Shown here: piece by piece, positions 35,397 to 44,231 of the stretch
How positions within the stretch are numbered: the stretch's first letter is position 1
How the letters are laid out: each line of letters begins with the position of its first letter
NCBI RefSeq assembly: GCF_024756275.1
Contig: NZ_JANUGQ010000006.1
Span: 186,001-250,000, forward strand
Direction: 5' to 3'
DNA length: 64,000 nt
Source of the DNA: Streptomyces pyxinae
GTDB taxonomy: Bacteria; Actinomycetota; Actinomycetes; Streptomycetales; Streptomycetaceae
Position numbers and translations under genes: made by a program
The notes under the pieces: generated by a model
What the model was told of the DNA's origin: nothing
The model's database searches: none
Seen by the model: the letters and a program-made list of their open reading frames with translations, nothing else

Positions 35397-36645
35397 TCTG
35401 GGCGTCGGTGGCGATCCGGTCCAGTACGGCCTGCGGGTCGCCCTTGGACTCGACCGCCTTGCCGATGTTGGCCTTGATGCTCTTGCTGACCGCCGCCCAG
35501 GAGGTCTCACCGACCGGGTAGAGCACCGAGGTCGGCAGCTCCTGGAGGAACGGCTTCAGCTCCTTGTGCGCCGGGTCGTCCGTCATCTGCTGGCTCGCCG
35601 TCACGGTGACGGGCAGCAGGTCGTAGTCGCCGGAGAACTTCAGCACATTGTCGTCCCGGTACACGAAGTCCAGGAACTTGCCGATCTCCTTGCGGTGACC
35701 GTTCTGCTTGAAGGCCATCATCCAGTCCGCGACGCCCATCGCGGCCTTGGCCTTGCCCTTCTCACCCGGCAGCGGCACCATGCCGACCTTGATGCCGGCC
35801 TTCTCGGCCTGCTCCATCAGGGTGGGGTGGCCGTTCAGCATGCCGACCTCGCCCTTGGCGAAGGCGTCGAAGGCCGGCTGGCGGTCGAGCCGGCCGGGGG
35901 CGACCGGACCGGTCAGACCCTTGCCGACCAGGTTGTCCCGGAGCCAGCTGAAGGTGTGGGCGTTCTCCTCGGAGGCGATCGCATAGCCGTCGCCGTTCTT
36001 GGAGCGGTAGCCGCCACCGCCGGCCAGCATCCACATCAGCGTCTCGGCCTGGGACTCCTCCGAGCCGAGCGGCAGGGCGAAGGGGTACTTCACGCCCTTG
36101 TCCTTCAGCTTCTGCGCGGCCTCCTGGAGCTCGGCCCAGGTCGTCGGGGGCTTGGCGCCGGCCTTCGTGAAGAGGTCCTCGTTGTAGAAGAGCAGCCGGG
36201 TGCTGGAGGCGAACGGCAGGCCGTACTGGACCCGGTGGACCTCGCCCGCCTGGCTGAGCAGCGGCAGGAAGTTGGCCTCGGTGGTCACCGACACCATGTC
36301 CTGGACCTTGTAGAGCTTGTCCTCCTTGGCGAAGTCGGCGTAGGCGCCGATCTGCGCCAGGTCGGGGGCGTTGCCCTCCTTGACCATCTTGGCGACCTCG
36401 CGGTCCACGTCCTTCCAGGACAGGACCGTCACCTCGACCTTGGTGTCCGGATTCTTCTTCTCGTACGCGCGGGCCAGGTCGTCCCAGTAGCGCTTGGAGG
36501 TGTTGGCATCGGTGCTGCCGTAGTCGGCGGCGACGAGCTTCAGGGTGACGTCACCGCCGCCCGCCTCGCCCCCACAGCCGGACAGCGTCGCCGCCATGCC
36601 CAACGCGGCCACCGCCGCGATCCACCCCATGTTGCGGCGCCGCAC
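35377..36645 (-). CDS. Extracellular sugar-binding lipoprotein of an ABC transporter
   Basis: 422-residue periplasmic-type binding protein (family 1). Signal peptide with lipobox LSGC (Cys about 24), so anchored outside the membrane. Binding-protein features: KLVAADYGSTDANTSKRYWD, APDLAQIGAYADFA, YGLPFASSTRLLFYNEDLF and NGHPTLMEQAEKAG. No permease or ATPase genes are nearby, so it must share a transporter encoded elsewhere. GTG start 36645 with AGGTGG upstream. A dre-like site overlaps its promoter and it is divergent from nagK, so the ligand is probably an aminosugar or chitin-derived sugar. The last codons lie in a 20-bp duplication. Confidence 0.88.
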   Translation of the reverse strand: MRRRNMGWIAAVAALGMAATLSGCGGEAGGGDVTLKLVAADYGSTDANTSKRYWDDLARAYEKKNPDTKVEVTVLSWKDVDREVAKMVKEGNAPDLAQIGAYADFAKEDKLYKVQDMVSVTTEANFLPLLSQAGEVHRVQYGLPFASSTRLLFYNEDLFTKAGAKPPTTWAELQEAAQKLKDKGVKYPFALPLGSEESQAETLMWMLAGGGGYRSKNGDGYAIASEENAHTFSWLRDNLVGKGLTGPVAPGRLDRQPAFDAFAKGEVGMLNGHPTLMEQAEKAGIKVGMVPLPGEKGKAKAAMGVADWMMAFKQNGHRKEIGKFLDFVYRDDNVLKFSGDYDLLPVTVTASQQMTDDPAHKELKPFLQELPTSVLYPVGETSWAAVSKSIKANIGKAVESKGDPQAVLDRIATDAQNAEAAE

Positions 36646-36687
36646 AGCTATCCACCTCTGGCTCTACTTTGAGCTGCAATTAACCCG

Positions 36688-36715
36688 ACAATAAGACGAT
36701 GAGGTCTACACCAGT
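36688..36715 (-). promoter_or_regulatory. dre-like site and promoter of the lipoprotein gene
   Basis: AGGTCTACACCAGT at 36702-36715 closely resembles DasR sites of the AGGTCTACACCA type. On the minus strand a -10 TATTGT lies at 36693-36688, so the operator covers the -35 region. Confidence 0.55.
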
Positions 36716-36759
36716 CCGGCGCTCCGGCGCAACTCAGGCCCCACTCCGGGAATCGCGCA

Positions 36760-36775
36760 AGTGGACTAGACCTTT
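36760..36775 (+). promoter_or_regulatory. dre-like site upstream of nagK
   Basis: AGTGGACTAGACCTTT, 28 bp before the nagK GTG. nagKA is a known DasR target in Streptomyces, so this is probably the functional operator. It shares 14 of 16 bases with the site at 3390-3405. Confidence 0.75.
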
Positions 36776-36802
36776 CAACCCCGGCGGGCGACACTGGTCC
36801 CC

Positions 36803-37966
36803 GTGAAACACGTCATCGCCCTCGATGTGGGCGGCACCGGAATGAAAGCCGCCCTGGTCGGAGCGGACGGGACGCTGCTGTACGAGGCCCGCCGCGCGAC
36901 CGGCCGGGAGCGTGGCACCGGGGCCGTGGTGGCCGGGATCCTCGACTTCGCCGCCGAGCTGCGTGATCACGGTCACCACCGGTACGGCCGGCCCGCCGTC
37001 GCCGCCGGGGTCGCGGTACCCGGAATCGTGGACTCCGAGCGGGGCGTCGCGAAGTACTCCGCCAACCTCGGCTGGCGCGACCTGCCGCTGCGCGCCCTGC
37101 TGAGTGAACGGCTGGCCGGCGTACCGGTCGCGCTCGGCCACGACGTGCGCACCGGCGGACTGGCCGAGGGCCGGGTCGGAGCGGGCCGGGGCACCGACCG
37201 GTTCCTGTTCGTGGCGCTGGGCACCGGGATCGCGGGCGCCATCGGCATCGACGGCGCCACCGAGGCCGGGGCGCACGGGTACGCGGGCGAGATCGGCCAC
37301 ATCGTGGTGCGCCCCGGCGGCCCGGCCTGCGGTTGCGGCAACCGGGGCTGTCTGGAGGCGCTCGCCTCGGCCGGCGCGGTCGGCCGGGCCTGGGCGGCGG
37401 CGAGCGGCGTCCCGGGAGCGGACGCGGCGGACTGCGCAAGGGCCGTCGCGGCGGGCGACCCCGGAGCCGTACGGGTGTGGCGGGAGGCCGTCGCGGCGCT
37501 GGCCGACGGGCTGGTCACCGCCGTCACCCTGCTGGACCCGCGCACCCTGATCATCGGTGGCGGTCTGGCCGAGGCCGGGGAAACCCTGTTCACACCACTG
37601 CGGGCGGCCATGGCGGAGCGGGTGACCTTCCAGAGGCTGCCCGCGATCGTGCCGGCCGCCCTCGGGGACACCGCCGGCTGCCTGGGCGCGGGCCTCCTCG
37701 CCTGGGACCTGCTGACCGGGTCCGCCGGGCCCGGGTCGTACGCCGGGGCCGCCGGGCACGGGGCGGGCTCCGGTCCCGCCGGGTCCGGTCCGGACGGCGG
37801 TCCCGCCGGGCCCGGGGCGTCGGCCGGTTCCGGGACGGCCGGGCCCGGGTCGTACACCGTTTCCGAGTCCGCCGAGTCCCACAAGTCCGACGAGTCCGCC
37901 GAGTCCCACAAGTCCGACGAGACCAACGAGACCGAGTCCACCCCCGACCGGGAGGTTTCCGCCTGA
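36803..37966 (+). CDS. nagK: N-acetylglucosamine kinase (ROK family)
   Basis: 387 residues. Phosphorylates GlcNAc to GlcNAc-6-P. N-terminal ATP loop IALDVGGTGMKAALV; sugar-binding GVAVPGIVD and EIGHIVVRPGGPACGCGNRG, whose His and Cys cluster binds structural zinc; ends of the fold at LIIGGGLAEAG. The enzyme core stops near residue 315; the remaining 70 residues are a Gly/Ser/Glu tail containing two exact 27-bp DNA repeats (37865-37891, 37892-37918; SAESHKSDE). GTG 36803 follows a dre-like operator. The stop overlaps nagA by one base (TGATG). A generic ROK glucokinase is less likely given nagA. Confidence 0.88.
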   Translation: MKHVIALDVGGTGMKAALVGADGTLLYEARRATGRERGTGAVVAGILDFAAELRDHGHHRYGRPAVAAGVAVPGIVDSERGVAKYSANLGWRDLPLRALLSERLAGVPVALGHDVRTGGLAEGRVGAGRGTDRFLFVALGTGIAGAIGIDGATEAGAHGYAGEIGHIVVRPGGPACGCGNRGCLEALASAGAVGRAWAAASGVPGADAADCARAVAAGDPGAVRVWREAVAALADGLVTAVTLLDPRTLIIGGGLAEAGETLFTPLRAAMAERVTFQRLPAIVPAALGDTAGCLGAGLLAWDLLTGSAGPGSYAGAAGHGAGSGPAGSGPDGGPAGPGASAGSGTAGPGSYTVSESAESHKSDESAESHKSDETNETESTPDREVSA

Positions 37967-39153
37967 TGGCCGATCGCACTGTTCTCGCCGGCGCCCGTGT
38001 GGTGCTGCCGTCCGGCATGGTCGAAGGCGGGCGGGTGACCGTGGAGAACGGCCGGATCACCGCCGTGGCCCCGCCCCTGGACGCCGTGGAGCCCGGAGTC
38101 GCCGCGCCCGGCGCCGTGGAGCCCGGGGCCGTGGACCTGACCGGGCACTGGCTGGTGCCCGGCTTCGTGGATCTGCACAACCACGGCGGCGGCGGTGGCT
38201 CCTTCACCTCCGGCACCGCCGACGACGTCCTGCACGGCGTCCGTACCCACCGGCTGCACGGCACCACCACCCTGGTCGCCTCCACCGTCACCGACGACCT
38301 GCACACCCTGGCCGAGCGCGCCGGGCTCCTCTCCGAACTGGCCGAGCAGGGCGACATCGCCGGCATCCACTTCGAGGGCCCGTTCATCTCGCCCTGCCGC
38401 AAGGGGGCGCACAGCGAGACGCTGCTGCGCCACCCGGAGCCGGCCGAGGTCCGGAAGCTGATCGACGCCGCGCGCGGCCGGGCCGTGATGGTCACCCTCG
38501 CCACCGAACTGCCCGGCGGCATCGAGTCCGTACGGCTGCTCGCGGACCACGGGGTGATCGCCGCCGTCGGCCACACCGACGCCACCTACGAGCAGACGGT
38601 GGCCGCGATCGACGCGGGCGCCACCGTCGCCACCCACCTCTACAACGCGATGCCCGCCATCGGCCACCGCGCCCCCGGCCCGATCACCGCCCTGCTGGAG
38701 GACGAGCGGGTCACCGTCGAGCTGATCAACGACGGTACGCATCTCCACCCGGCCGCGCTGGGACTGGCCTTCCATCACGCGGGCGCCGACCGGGTCGCGT
38801 TCATCACGGACGCGATGGACGCGGCGGGCATCGGCGACGGGATCTACCACCTGGGGCCGCTGGAGGTGGAGGTGCGCGAGGGCGTCGCCCGGCTGGTCGA
38901 GGGCGGCTCGATCGCGGGCTCCACGCTCACCCTGGACACCGCCTTCCGGCGGGCGGCGACCGTGGACCGGCTGCCGGTCGAGTCGATCGTGCGCGCCCTG
39001 TCGGCCAACCCCGCCCGGCTGCTGGGCCGGTACGACGAGATCGGCTCGGTGGAGCCGGGCAAGTACGCCGATCTGGTGGTCCTGGACGCCGACTTCGGGC
39101 TGGTGGGCGTGATGCGGCGCGGCAGCTGGGTGGTCGAACCGCCCCGCGTCTGA
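37966..39153 (+). CDS. nagA: N-acetylglucosamine-6-phosphate deacetylase
   Basis: 395-residue amidohydrolase that converts GlcNAc-6-P to GlcN-6-P and acetate, the committing step of aminosugar use; its product is a DasR effector. Motifs: VPGFVDLHNHGGGGGSFT (metal-binding His), GIHFEGPFISPCRKGAH (Glu and metal site), VGHTDATYEQ, THLYNAMPA and ITDAMDAAG with the catalytic Asp. Full length. GGAGG lies 10 bases before the ATG; its start overlaps the nagK stop. It can also process GlcNAc-6-P made by MurQ. Confidence 0.97.
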   Translation: MADRTVLAGARVVLPSGMVEGGRVTVENGRITAVAPPLDAVEPGVAAPGAVEPGAVDLTGHWLVPGFVDLHNHGGGGGSFTSGTADDVLHGVRTHRLHGTTTLVASTVTDDLHTLAERAGLLSELAEQGDIAGIHFEGPFISPCRKGAHSETLLRHPEPAEVRKLIDAARGRAVMVTLATELPGGIESVRLLADHGVIAAVGHTDATYEQTVAAIDAGATVATHLYNAMPAIGHRAPGPITALLEDERVTVELINDGTHLHPAALGLAFHHAGADRVAFITDAMDAAGIGDGIYHLGPLEVEVREGVARLVEGGSIAGSTLTLDTAFRRAATVDRLPVESIVRALSANPARLLGRYDEIGSVEPGKYADLVVLDADFGLVGVMRRGSWVVEPPRV

Positions 39154-39632
39154 CGGCCGCCGGGCGGCCCGGCCGGGAACGCGGCACCAGTGAGCCGGGA
39201 CGCACGGCACCGGACGGCGGCACGCCCGGGGACTGGGCCGATCGGCCGGTATTTGGCATGATCAGGGCCGAGGGGCCGGATTCCCGTCGCACGGATCCGT
39301 CCGGCGAACCCGTCCAACGGGCCCGTACGGACGACCCGTTCGCCCGGGCCGTCCGGCGGAGCCGGGCAACGGGCCGGTACGGCGGACCTGTTCGGCCGGT
39401 TCGGCCGACGGCTCGTCCGCCGGGGTGTCCGTCGGCTCGTCCGCCGGGGTGTCCGTCGGGTTCGCTCGACCGACCCGCGCGGCGGAGCCTTTCGGCGGGC
39501 CCCTTCGGCGGACCGGTTCAACGGGCGCGTACGGCGGGCCCGTTACCCGGGTCCGGGGCCGGGTTCGCGGACGGGTCCGGCCGCCGGATTCCGTCCATCG
39601 CAACCGATCGCGCACTTCCGGGGGTGTCACCG
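39154..39632. other. Low-complexity spacer before the PfkB kinase
   Basis: 479 bp of CGGGCCGTACGG- and CCGGTTCGGCC-type repeats, including two exact 24-bp units at 39409-39432 and 39433-39456. An open frame crosses it but its composition is non-coding in character. Confidence 0.55.
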
Positions 39633-40559
39633 GTGATCCTGACGGTCACGCTCAACGCGGCGCTCGATGTCACCTACCAGGTCCCGGCCCTGATCCCGCA
39701 CGCCTCGCACCGGGTCACCGAGGTGGCCGAACGGCCGGGCGGCAAGGGGCTCAACGTGGCCCGGGTGCTGGCCGCGCTCGGCCATGAGACCACCGTCACC
39801 GGCTTCGCGGGCGGCCCCACCGGGGACGTCGTACGGGAGTTGCTCGCCCCGCTGCCGGTCCGGGACGCCCTGGTCCCGATCGCCGGCACCACCCGCCGCA
39901 CCCTCGCCGTGGTGGACGCCGCCACCGGGGACACCACCCAGCTCAACGAGCCCGGGCCCGAGGTGACCCCGGCCGAATGGGCCGCCTTCCTCGGCCGCTA
40001 CGAGGAGTTGCTGCCCGGCACCGGGGCGGTCGCGCTCTGCGGCAGCCTCCCGCCCGGCGTCCATGTCGGCGCCTACGCGGAGCTGATCCGCCGCGCCCGT
40101 ACGGCGGGGGTCCCGGTGCTGCTGGACACCAGCGGGGAGCCGCTGCGCCGGGGGGTCGCCGCCCGGCCGGAGCTGATCAAGCCGAACGCCGAGGAGCTGG
40201 CCCGGCTGACCGGCGCCCGGGAACCGCTGCTGGCCAGCCATGACGCCCGCCGCCGGGGCGCCCGGGCGGTCGTCGCCTCACTGGGCCCGGACGGTCTGCT
40301 GGCGGTCACCCCGGACGGCGTCTGGCGGGCGGCGCCGCCCCGTCCGGTGGCCGGCAACCCCACGGGCGCCGGCGACTCCGCCGTGGCCGGCCTGCTCTCC
40401 GGCCTGGTCATGGACCTGCCCTGGCCCGAGCGGCTGGTCCGGGCCGTCGCCCTCTCGGCCGCCACCGTGCTGGCCCCGGCGGCCGGGGAGTTCGCGGCGG
40501 AGGCGTACCGGCGGCTGTGCGCCGAGGTCACGGTGGAAGAGACACCGGCGGCGGCCTGA
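39633..40559 (+). CDS. PfkB-family sugar kinase (1-phosphofructokinase/tagatose-6-P kinase type)
   Basis: 308 residues. Ribokinase-fold kinase: ILTVTLNAALDVTY at the N-terminus, GGKGLNVARVLAALG (PfkB signature 1), and NPTGAGDSAVAGLLSG with the catalytic Asp (signature 2). Best fit is the FruK/LacC branch that phosphorylates hexose phosphates. Downstream of nagKA on the same strand but 480 bp away, so a link to aminosugar catabolism is only suggested. GTG 39633 is preceded by GGGGGTG; GTG 39624 is an alternative. FruK is less likely without a fructose PTS next to it. Confidence 0.85.
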   Translation: MILTVTLNAALDVTYQVPALIPHASHRVTEVAERPGGKGLNVARVLAALGHETTVTGFAGGPTGDVVRELLAPLPVRDALVPIAGTTRRTLAVVDAATGDTTQLNEPGPEVTPAEWAAFLGRYEELLPGTGAVALCGSLPPGVHVGAYAELIRRARTAGVPVLLDTSGEPLRRGVAARPELIKPNAEELARLTGAREPLLASHDARRRGARAVVASLGPDGLLAVTPDGVWRAAPPRPVAGNPTGAGDSAVAGLLSGLVMDLPWPERLVRAVALSAATVLAPAAGEFAAEAYRRLCAEVTVEETPAAA

Positions 40560-40574
40560 CAGGCCGTGTCACGG

Positions 40575-41630
40575 CTACGGCTGCCGGACCTCCAGCCAGT
40601 CGAACATGGCGTTGCACTGGTTGCCCTGCTCGCAGGAGATCTTCAGGGTGTTCTCGCCCTTCTGGAGGGTCACCGGCGCCCAGGTGGTCTGCCAGTTCTT
40701 CTCCAGGTCGGGGTCCGAGGAACCGATGAAGTTCTTCAGCCCCAGCGGGTTGGAGTTGGCCTTGTCGTTCACGGTCAGCGTGGCGTTGGCGTCCTGGGCG
40801 GGGATGGCGTACCGCACATAGAGCCGGTACTCGCCCGCCCGCTGGACCTTGGCCCGCCAGGTGACCGAGGCGCCGACCGAGTTGAAGTTGGTCACATAGG
40901 CGCCGTCCGCGCCCTCGGCGCCCTTCACGTCCTTCGCCAGCGCCGCCGGGGCGCCGAGCTGAAGGGTGGCGGCGTCCTGCTTGGGCAGCTCGACGGGCTT
41001 GTCGGCGCCGCTCCCGCCGTCGTCCGCGCCCCCGGAGGGCTCGTTACTCGGGGACGGCTGCTGCTCGCCGGCGGAGGCGCTCGGGCCCGGACCGGCCTTG
41101 TCGTCCTTCTTGCCGGTGTTGTTGGTCACCAGGGCGACCGTGATGCCCGCCACCACGACCAGGACGACCGCGATGGCGCCGATCAGCAGGCCCCGGGTGT
41201 TGGGCCCGCCGCTCCGGCCGCCGCGCTCCTGATAGGGCGGGGCGGCCTGGTGCTGCGGGGCACCGGGGTACGTCTCGGGCGCGGCGTACTGCGCGTTCGG
41301 CGCCCCGTACGGCTGCTGGGGAGCGCCGTAGGGCGGCTGCTGGGCCCCGGGGCCGTACGGCTGCTGGGGCTGCTGGCCCGGCTGACCGGACTGCCCCGGC
41401 TGGGAGGCGTACGGCTGCTGCGGCGGGAGCTGGCCGTACTGGCGCTCGCCGACGGCCCTGACCTGGTTGTACGACGTCCGGGGCACCCCCGGCTGGGCCG
41501 CCGGGCCCGGGTAGCCGTAGCCGCCGCCCTGGCGTCCCTGCTGAGCGCCCGCCGGCTGTCCGTCCGCGTACAGATAGCCGAACGGATCGTCGTCCTCGGG
41601 CGTGCTCGCGCCGTTGTTACCGGCAGCCAT
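40575..41630 (-). CDS. Membrane-anchored protein with C-terminal CBM-like domain
   Basis: 351 residues. The first 145 are Pro/Gln/Tyr-rich and cytoplasmic with QQPYGAP-type repeats; one transmembrane helix follows (LLIGAIAVVLVVVAGITVAL, about 150-172), then a Ser/Gly/Pro linker, then a beta-sandwich domain of about 130 residues outside the cell. The end (WRAKVQRAGEYRLYVRYAIP, TLQKGENTLKISCEQGN, MFDWLEVRQP) looks like a CBM35/CBM6-type carbohydrate-binding module. GGAG 8 bases before ATG 41630. It may tether to cell-wall glycan; ligand unknown. Confidence 0.75.
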   Translation of the reverse strand: MAAGNNGASTPEDDDPFGYLYADGQPAGAQQGRQGGGYGYPGPAAQPGVPRTSYNQVRAVGERQYGQLPPQQPYASQPGQSGQPGQQPQQPYGPGAQQPPYGAPQQPYGAPNAQYAAPETYPGAPQHQAAPPYQERGGRSGGPNTRGLLIGAIAVVLVVVAGITVALVTNNTGKKDDKAGPGPSASAGEQQPSPSNEPSGGADDGGSGADKPVELPKQDAATLQLGAPAALAKDVKGAEGADGAYVTNFNSVGASVTWRAKVQRAGEYRLYVRYAIPAQDANATLTVNDKANSNPLGLKNFIGSSDPDLEKNWQTTWAPVTLQKGENTLKISCEQGNQCNAMFDWLEVRQP

Positions 41631-41782
41631 CCCGGTCACTCCTATCGTGCTCGCCAGCGGTCACCGACCCGGCGAGCCTACCCCGAACGGCCGAGCGGCC
41701 GTCCTTTCATGATCGCCCCCATGATCCCTCCCGGCCGCGCCGGGGCGGGCCCCGCGGAGGCGCCGCGCGGGCCCCCGAACGG

Positions 41783-43897
41783 TCAGCCGGCCCGGCGGTG
41801 GACCTTGGAGCGGGACCGCTTCTCCAGGTACATCCGCTGGTCGGCGGAGTTCAGCACCTCTTCCACGGACATGCCGCACTCCGCCCAGCCGATGCCGAAG
41901 CTGGCGCCCACCCGGACCGCCCGGCCGTCCACCCGGATGGGCGGCAGGATGCCGTTGCGCAGCCGCGCCGCGAGATCGGCCGCGTCCGCCGCGCCCAGCC
42001 CGTCCGCGAGCACCACGAACTCGTCACCGCCCAGCCGGGCCACCGTGTCCCCGTCCCGCACCCCGGCGGTGAGCCGCCGGGCCACCTCGATCAGGACGGC
42101 GTCCCCGGTGTGGTGGCCGAACCGGTCGTTGATCGACTTGAAGCCGTCCAGGTCGCAGAAGAGCACCGCCAGCCCCTTGGTGCCGTCGTCCACCTCGCCG
42201 GCCGGGGCGACCGCGTGCACATGGTGGTCGTACGGCCCGGCGAACCCGCCCCCGGCGAAGTCGAAGCCGTCGCCCCGGTAGCCGCCCCCGCCCCGGTAGC
42301 CGTCGTACCCGGGGCCGTCGTGGCTCTCCTGGCCCCCGTGATCGTCCTGGCCCCCGTGACCCTCGTCGTGATTCCCGTAACCGTCGTGACCGTCGTAGCC
42401 CTGGTGACCCTCGTGACCGCCGTGGGCCTGGTGGCTCTCATGACCGTCGTGGGCCTCGTAGCCGTCGTGTCCCTGGTGACCGTCGTGACTCTGGTGACCG
42501 TCGTGTCCCTGCTGACCGTGCGGGCCGTCCTGCCCGCCGTACGCGGCCTGCTCGCCGTAGCCGGCACCGGCGGGTGCGTACTCGGGGTGCGCGGGTGCGT
42601 ACTCGGGGTGCGCGGGTGCGTACTCGGGGTGTTCGGTGTACTCCGCGTACTCGGGACACGCGGCGTACCCGGGGTACGCGGGATGCCGCGCCGGGAGCGC
42701 GGCGCCGGCCGGCCCGGTCCCGTGTCCGCCGGGGTACGCCCCCGCCCCTGTGTCGTACGTCCCGGGCTCGTACGCCCCCGAGTCGTAGGCGCCCGCCGCC
42801 GCGCGGACCGCGTGCGGGCGGGCGCAGAGCCGGGCGCTCAGCCGGGCGCGCAGCTCGGCGCTGTTCGGCAGGCCGGTCAGCGCGTCGTGCGAGGCCCGGT
42901 GGGCGAGCTGGAGCTCATGGCGCTTGCGCTCCTCGATGTCCTCGACATGGGTCAGCAGAAAACGCGGCCCGTCGGCCGTGTCGGCGACCACGGAGTTCCG
43001 CAGCGAGACCCAGACATGGGTGCCGTCCCGCCGGGCCAGCCGCAGCTCCGCCCGGCCGCCCTCGGCCGACGTACGGAGCAGGGTGCCCACGTCCTCGGGG
43101 TGGACCAGGTCCGCGAAGGAGTGCCGGCGCATCACGGCGGCCGGCCGGCCGAGCAGCCGGCAGAGGGCGTCGTTGGCGCGGAGCAGCCGGCCGTGCTGGT
43201 CGCCGCCCATCTCCGCGATGGCCATGCCGGACGGGGCGTACTCGAACGCCTGGCGGAACGACTCCTCGCTGGCCCGCAGCGCCTGCTGCTCCCGCTCCAG
43301 CCGGACCAGGGCGCGTTGCATATTCGCGCGCAAACGGGCGTTGCCGATGGCGATGGCGGACTGGGAGGCGTACATCTGGAGCGCCTCGCGCCCCCAGGCC
43401 CCCGGGCGGCGGCCGTTGCGCGGGCTGTCGACGGATATGACGCCCAGCAGCTCCCGGCCGCTGCCGGAGGCGTACATCGGGGCGTAGAGCCGGTCCCGGG
43501 GGTGCCACTCGTCCTCGAAGCGCGGATCGGGACCATCGGTGTACCACTGCGGCACGTCGTCGTCGATCAGCGCCCAGCCCTCGGTGTGCGGTATGAACCG
43601 CAGGTCGCCCCAGGCCTCGCCCATCGAGAGGCGGCGCTCCCAGGAGGCCCGGGAGCCGACCCGGCCGGTGATCAGGGCCTCGGCGGCCGGGCTGCCGGCG
43701 AACGCGGCGACCACCAGATCGCCGTCGGGGCGGACCAGGTTGACGCACGCCAGCTCATAGCCGAGACCGGCGGTGATGCCGTCGGCGACGGTCTGGAGCG
43801 TCTCGGCCAGGCTCCGGGCCGTATGGAGATTGGCGACGACCTGATGCAGCTGCCGCAGGGTGGCCAGGCGGACGTACGGCTCCGACTCGGTCTCCAT
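41783..43897 (-). CDS. cdgB: Diguanylate cyclase CdgB-type (GAF-PAS-GGDEF) with His-rich insertion
   Basis: 704 residues. GAF domain about 15-185, PAS/PAC about 205-320 (VHPEDVGTLLRT, LTHVEDIEERKR), then the GGDEF domain from HDALTGLPNSAELRARL (about 336). The catalytic RLGGDEFVVL is near 621 with an inhibitory-site RDGD just before it, so c-di-GMP synthesis and product inhibition look possible. Between about 355 and 572, where cyclases normally have some 10-15 residues, is a low-complexity insertion: Ala/Tyr-rich, then HPEYAPA repeats, then a HDGHQ-type stretch with about 20 His. CdgB controls Streptomyces development and is a BldD target. ATG 43897 has GGGGAG upstream. Confidence 0.88.
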   Translation of the reverse strand: METESEPYVRLATLRQLHQVVANLHTARSLAETLQTVADGITAGLGYELACVNLVRPDGDLVVAAFAGSPAAEALITGRVGSRASWERRLSMGEAWGDLRFIPHTEGWALIDDDVPQWYTDGPDPRFEDEWHPRDRLYAPMYASGSGRELLGVISVDSPRNGRRPGAWGREALQMYASQSAIAIGNARLRANMQRALVRLEREQQALRASEESFRQAFEYAPSGMAIAEMGGDQHGRLLRANDALCRLLGRPAAVMRRHSFADLVHPEDVGTLLRTSAEGGRAELRLARRDGTHVWVSLRNSVVADTADGPRFLLTHVEDIEERKRHELQLAHRASHDALTGLPNSAELRARLSARLCARPHAVRAAAGAYDSGAYEPGTYDTGAGAYPGGHGTGPAGAALPARHPAYPGYAACPEYAEYTEHPEYAPAHPEYAPAHPEYAPAGAGYGEQAAYGGQDGPHGQQGHDGHQSHDGHQGHDGYEAHDGHESHQAHGGHEGHQGYDGHDGYGNHDEGHGGQDDHGGQESHDGPGYDGYRGGGGYRGDGFDFAGGGFAGPYDHHVHAVAPAGEVDDGTKGLAVLFCDLDGFKSINDRFGHHTGDAVLIEVARRLTAGVRDGDTVARLGGDEFVVLADGLGAADAADLAARLRNGILPPIRVDGRAVRVGASFGIGWAECGMSVEEVLNSADQRMYLEKRSRSKVHRRAG
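42190..42835 (-). repeat. Repeat-rich segment inserted in cdgB
   Basis: In-frame low-complexity DNA. Three 21-bp-type copies at about 42565-42640 encode HPEYAPA, and degenerate GTGACCGTCGTG-type repeats at about 42330-42520 encode HDGHQ and related His/Gly/Asp units. Confidence 0.85.
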
Positions 43898-44022
43898 TGT
43901 TCGCTCTCCCCGAGACCTCGACAGCAACTCCAGGATTCTCATCGACACTCATCTGGTCCTGCCTCGCCACTGAATCACAATGAGCTGTGCACCCGGTACA
44001 CAGGGTCAACAATTCCTGCCCT

Positions 44023-44040
44023 CTGTGACTCAAGTCACAG
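44023..44040. promoter_or_regulatory. 18-bp palindrome upstream of cdgB
   Basis: CTGTGACT-CA-AGTCACAG, a perfect inverted repeat 126-143 bp upstream of the cdgB ATG. Its TGAC and GTCA half-sites resemble a BldD box (TNAC...GTNA), but the spacing is one base short of the published form, so another regulator is possible. Confidence 0.4.
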
Positions 44041-44231
44041 CAGCCTCACAGGTGTGTCAGGCTTGCCGAACGCAAATGGATCTTCCCGGGGATGGGCGGG
44101 CGAACCGCGGCCGGCGCGGGCCCGGCCGGGCTCCCGGCTCCGGACCCCGGGGTCACGGGGCTCCAGACCTAGGCCTTCGCTCGTTCCCCGGCCCGATGCG
44201 GGGCCCGGAGAGACGCGGTTAGCGTGCCGGT

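Noticed and set aside
39258-39632. N-terminal extension of the PfkB kinase
   Set aside because: Low-complexity repeats; PfkB proteins start at the ILTVTLNAALD segment.
42330-42640. CRISPR-like repeat array in cdgB
   Set aside because: Repeats are short, degenerate, in frame and encode a His-rich protein segment; there are no spacers.
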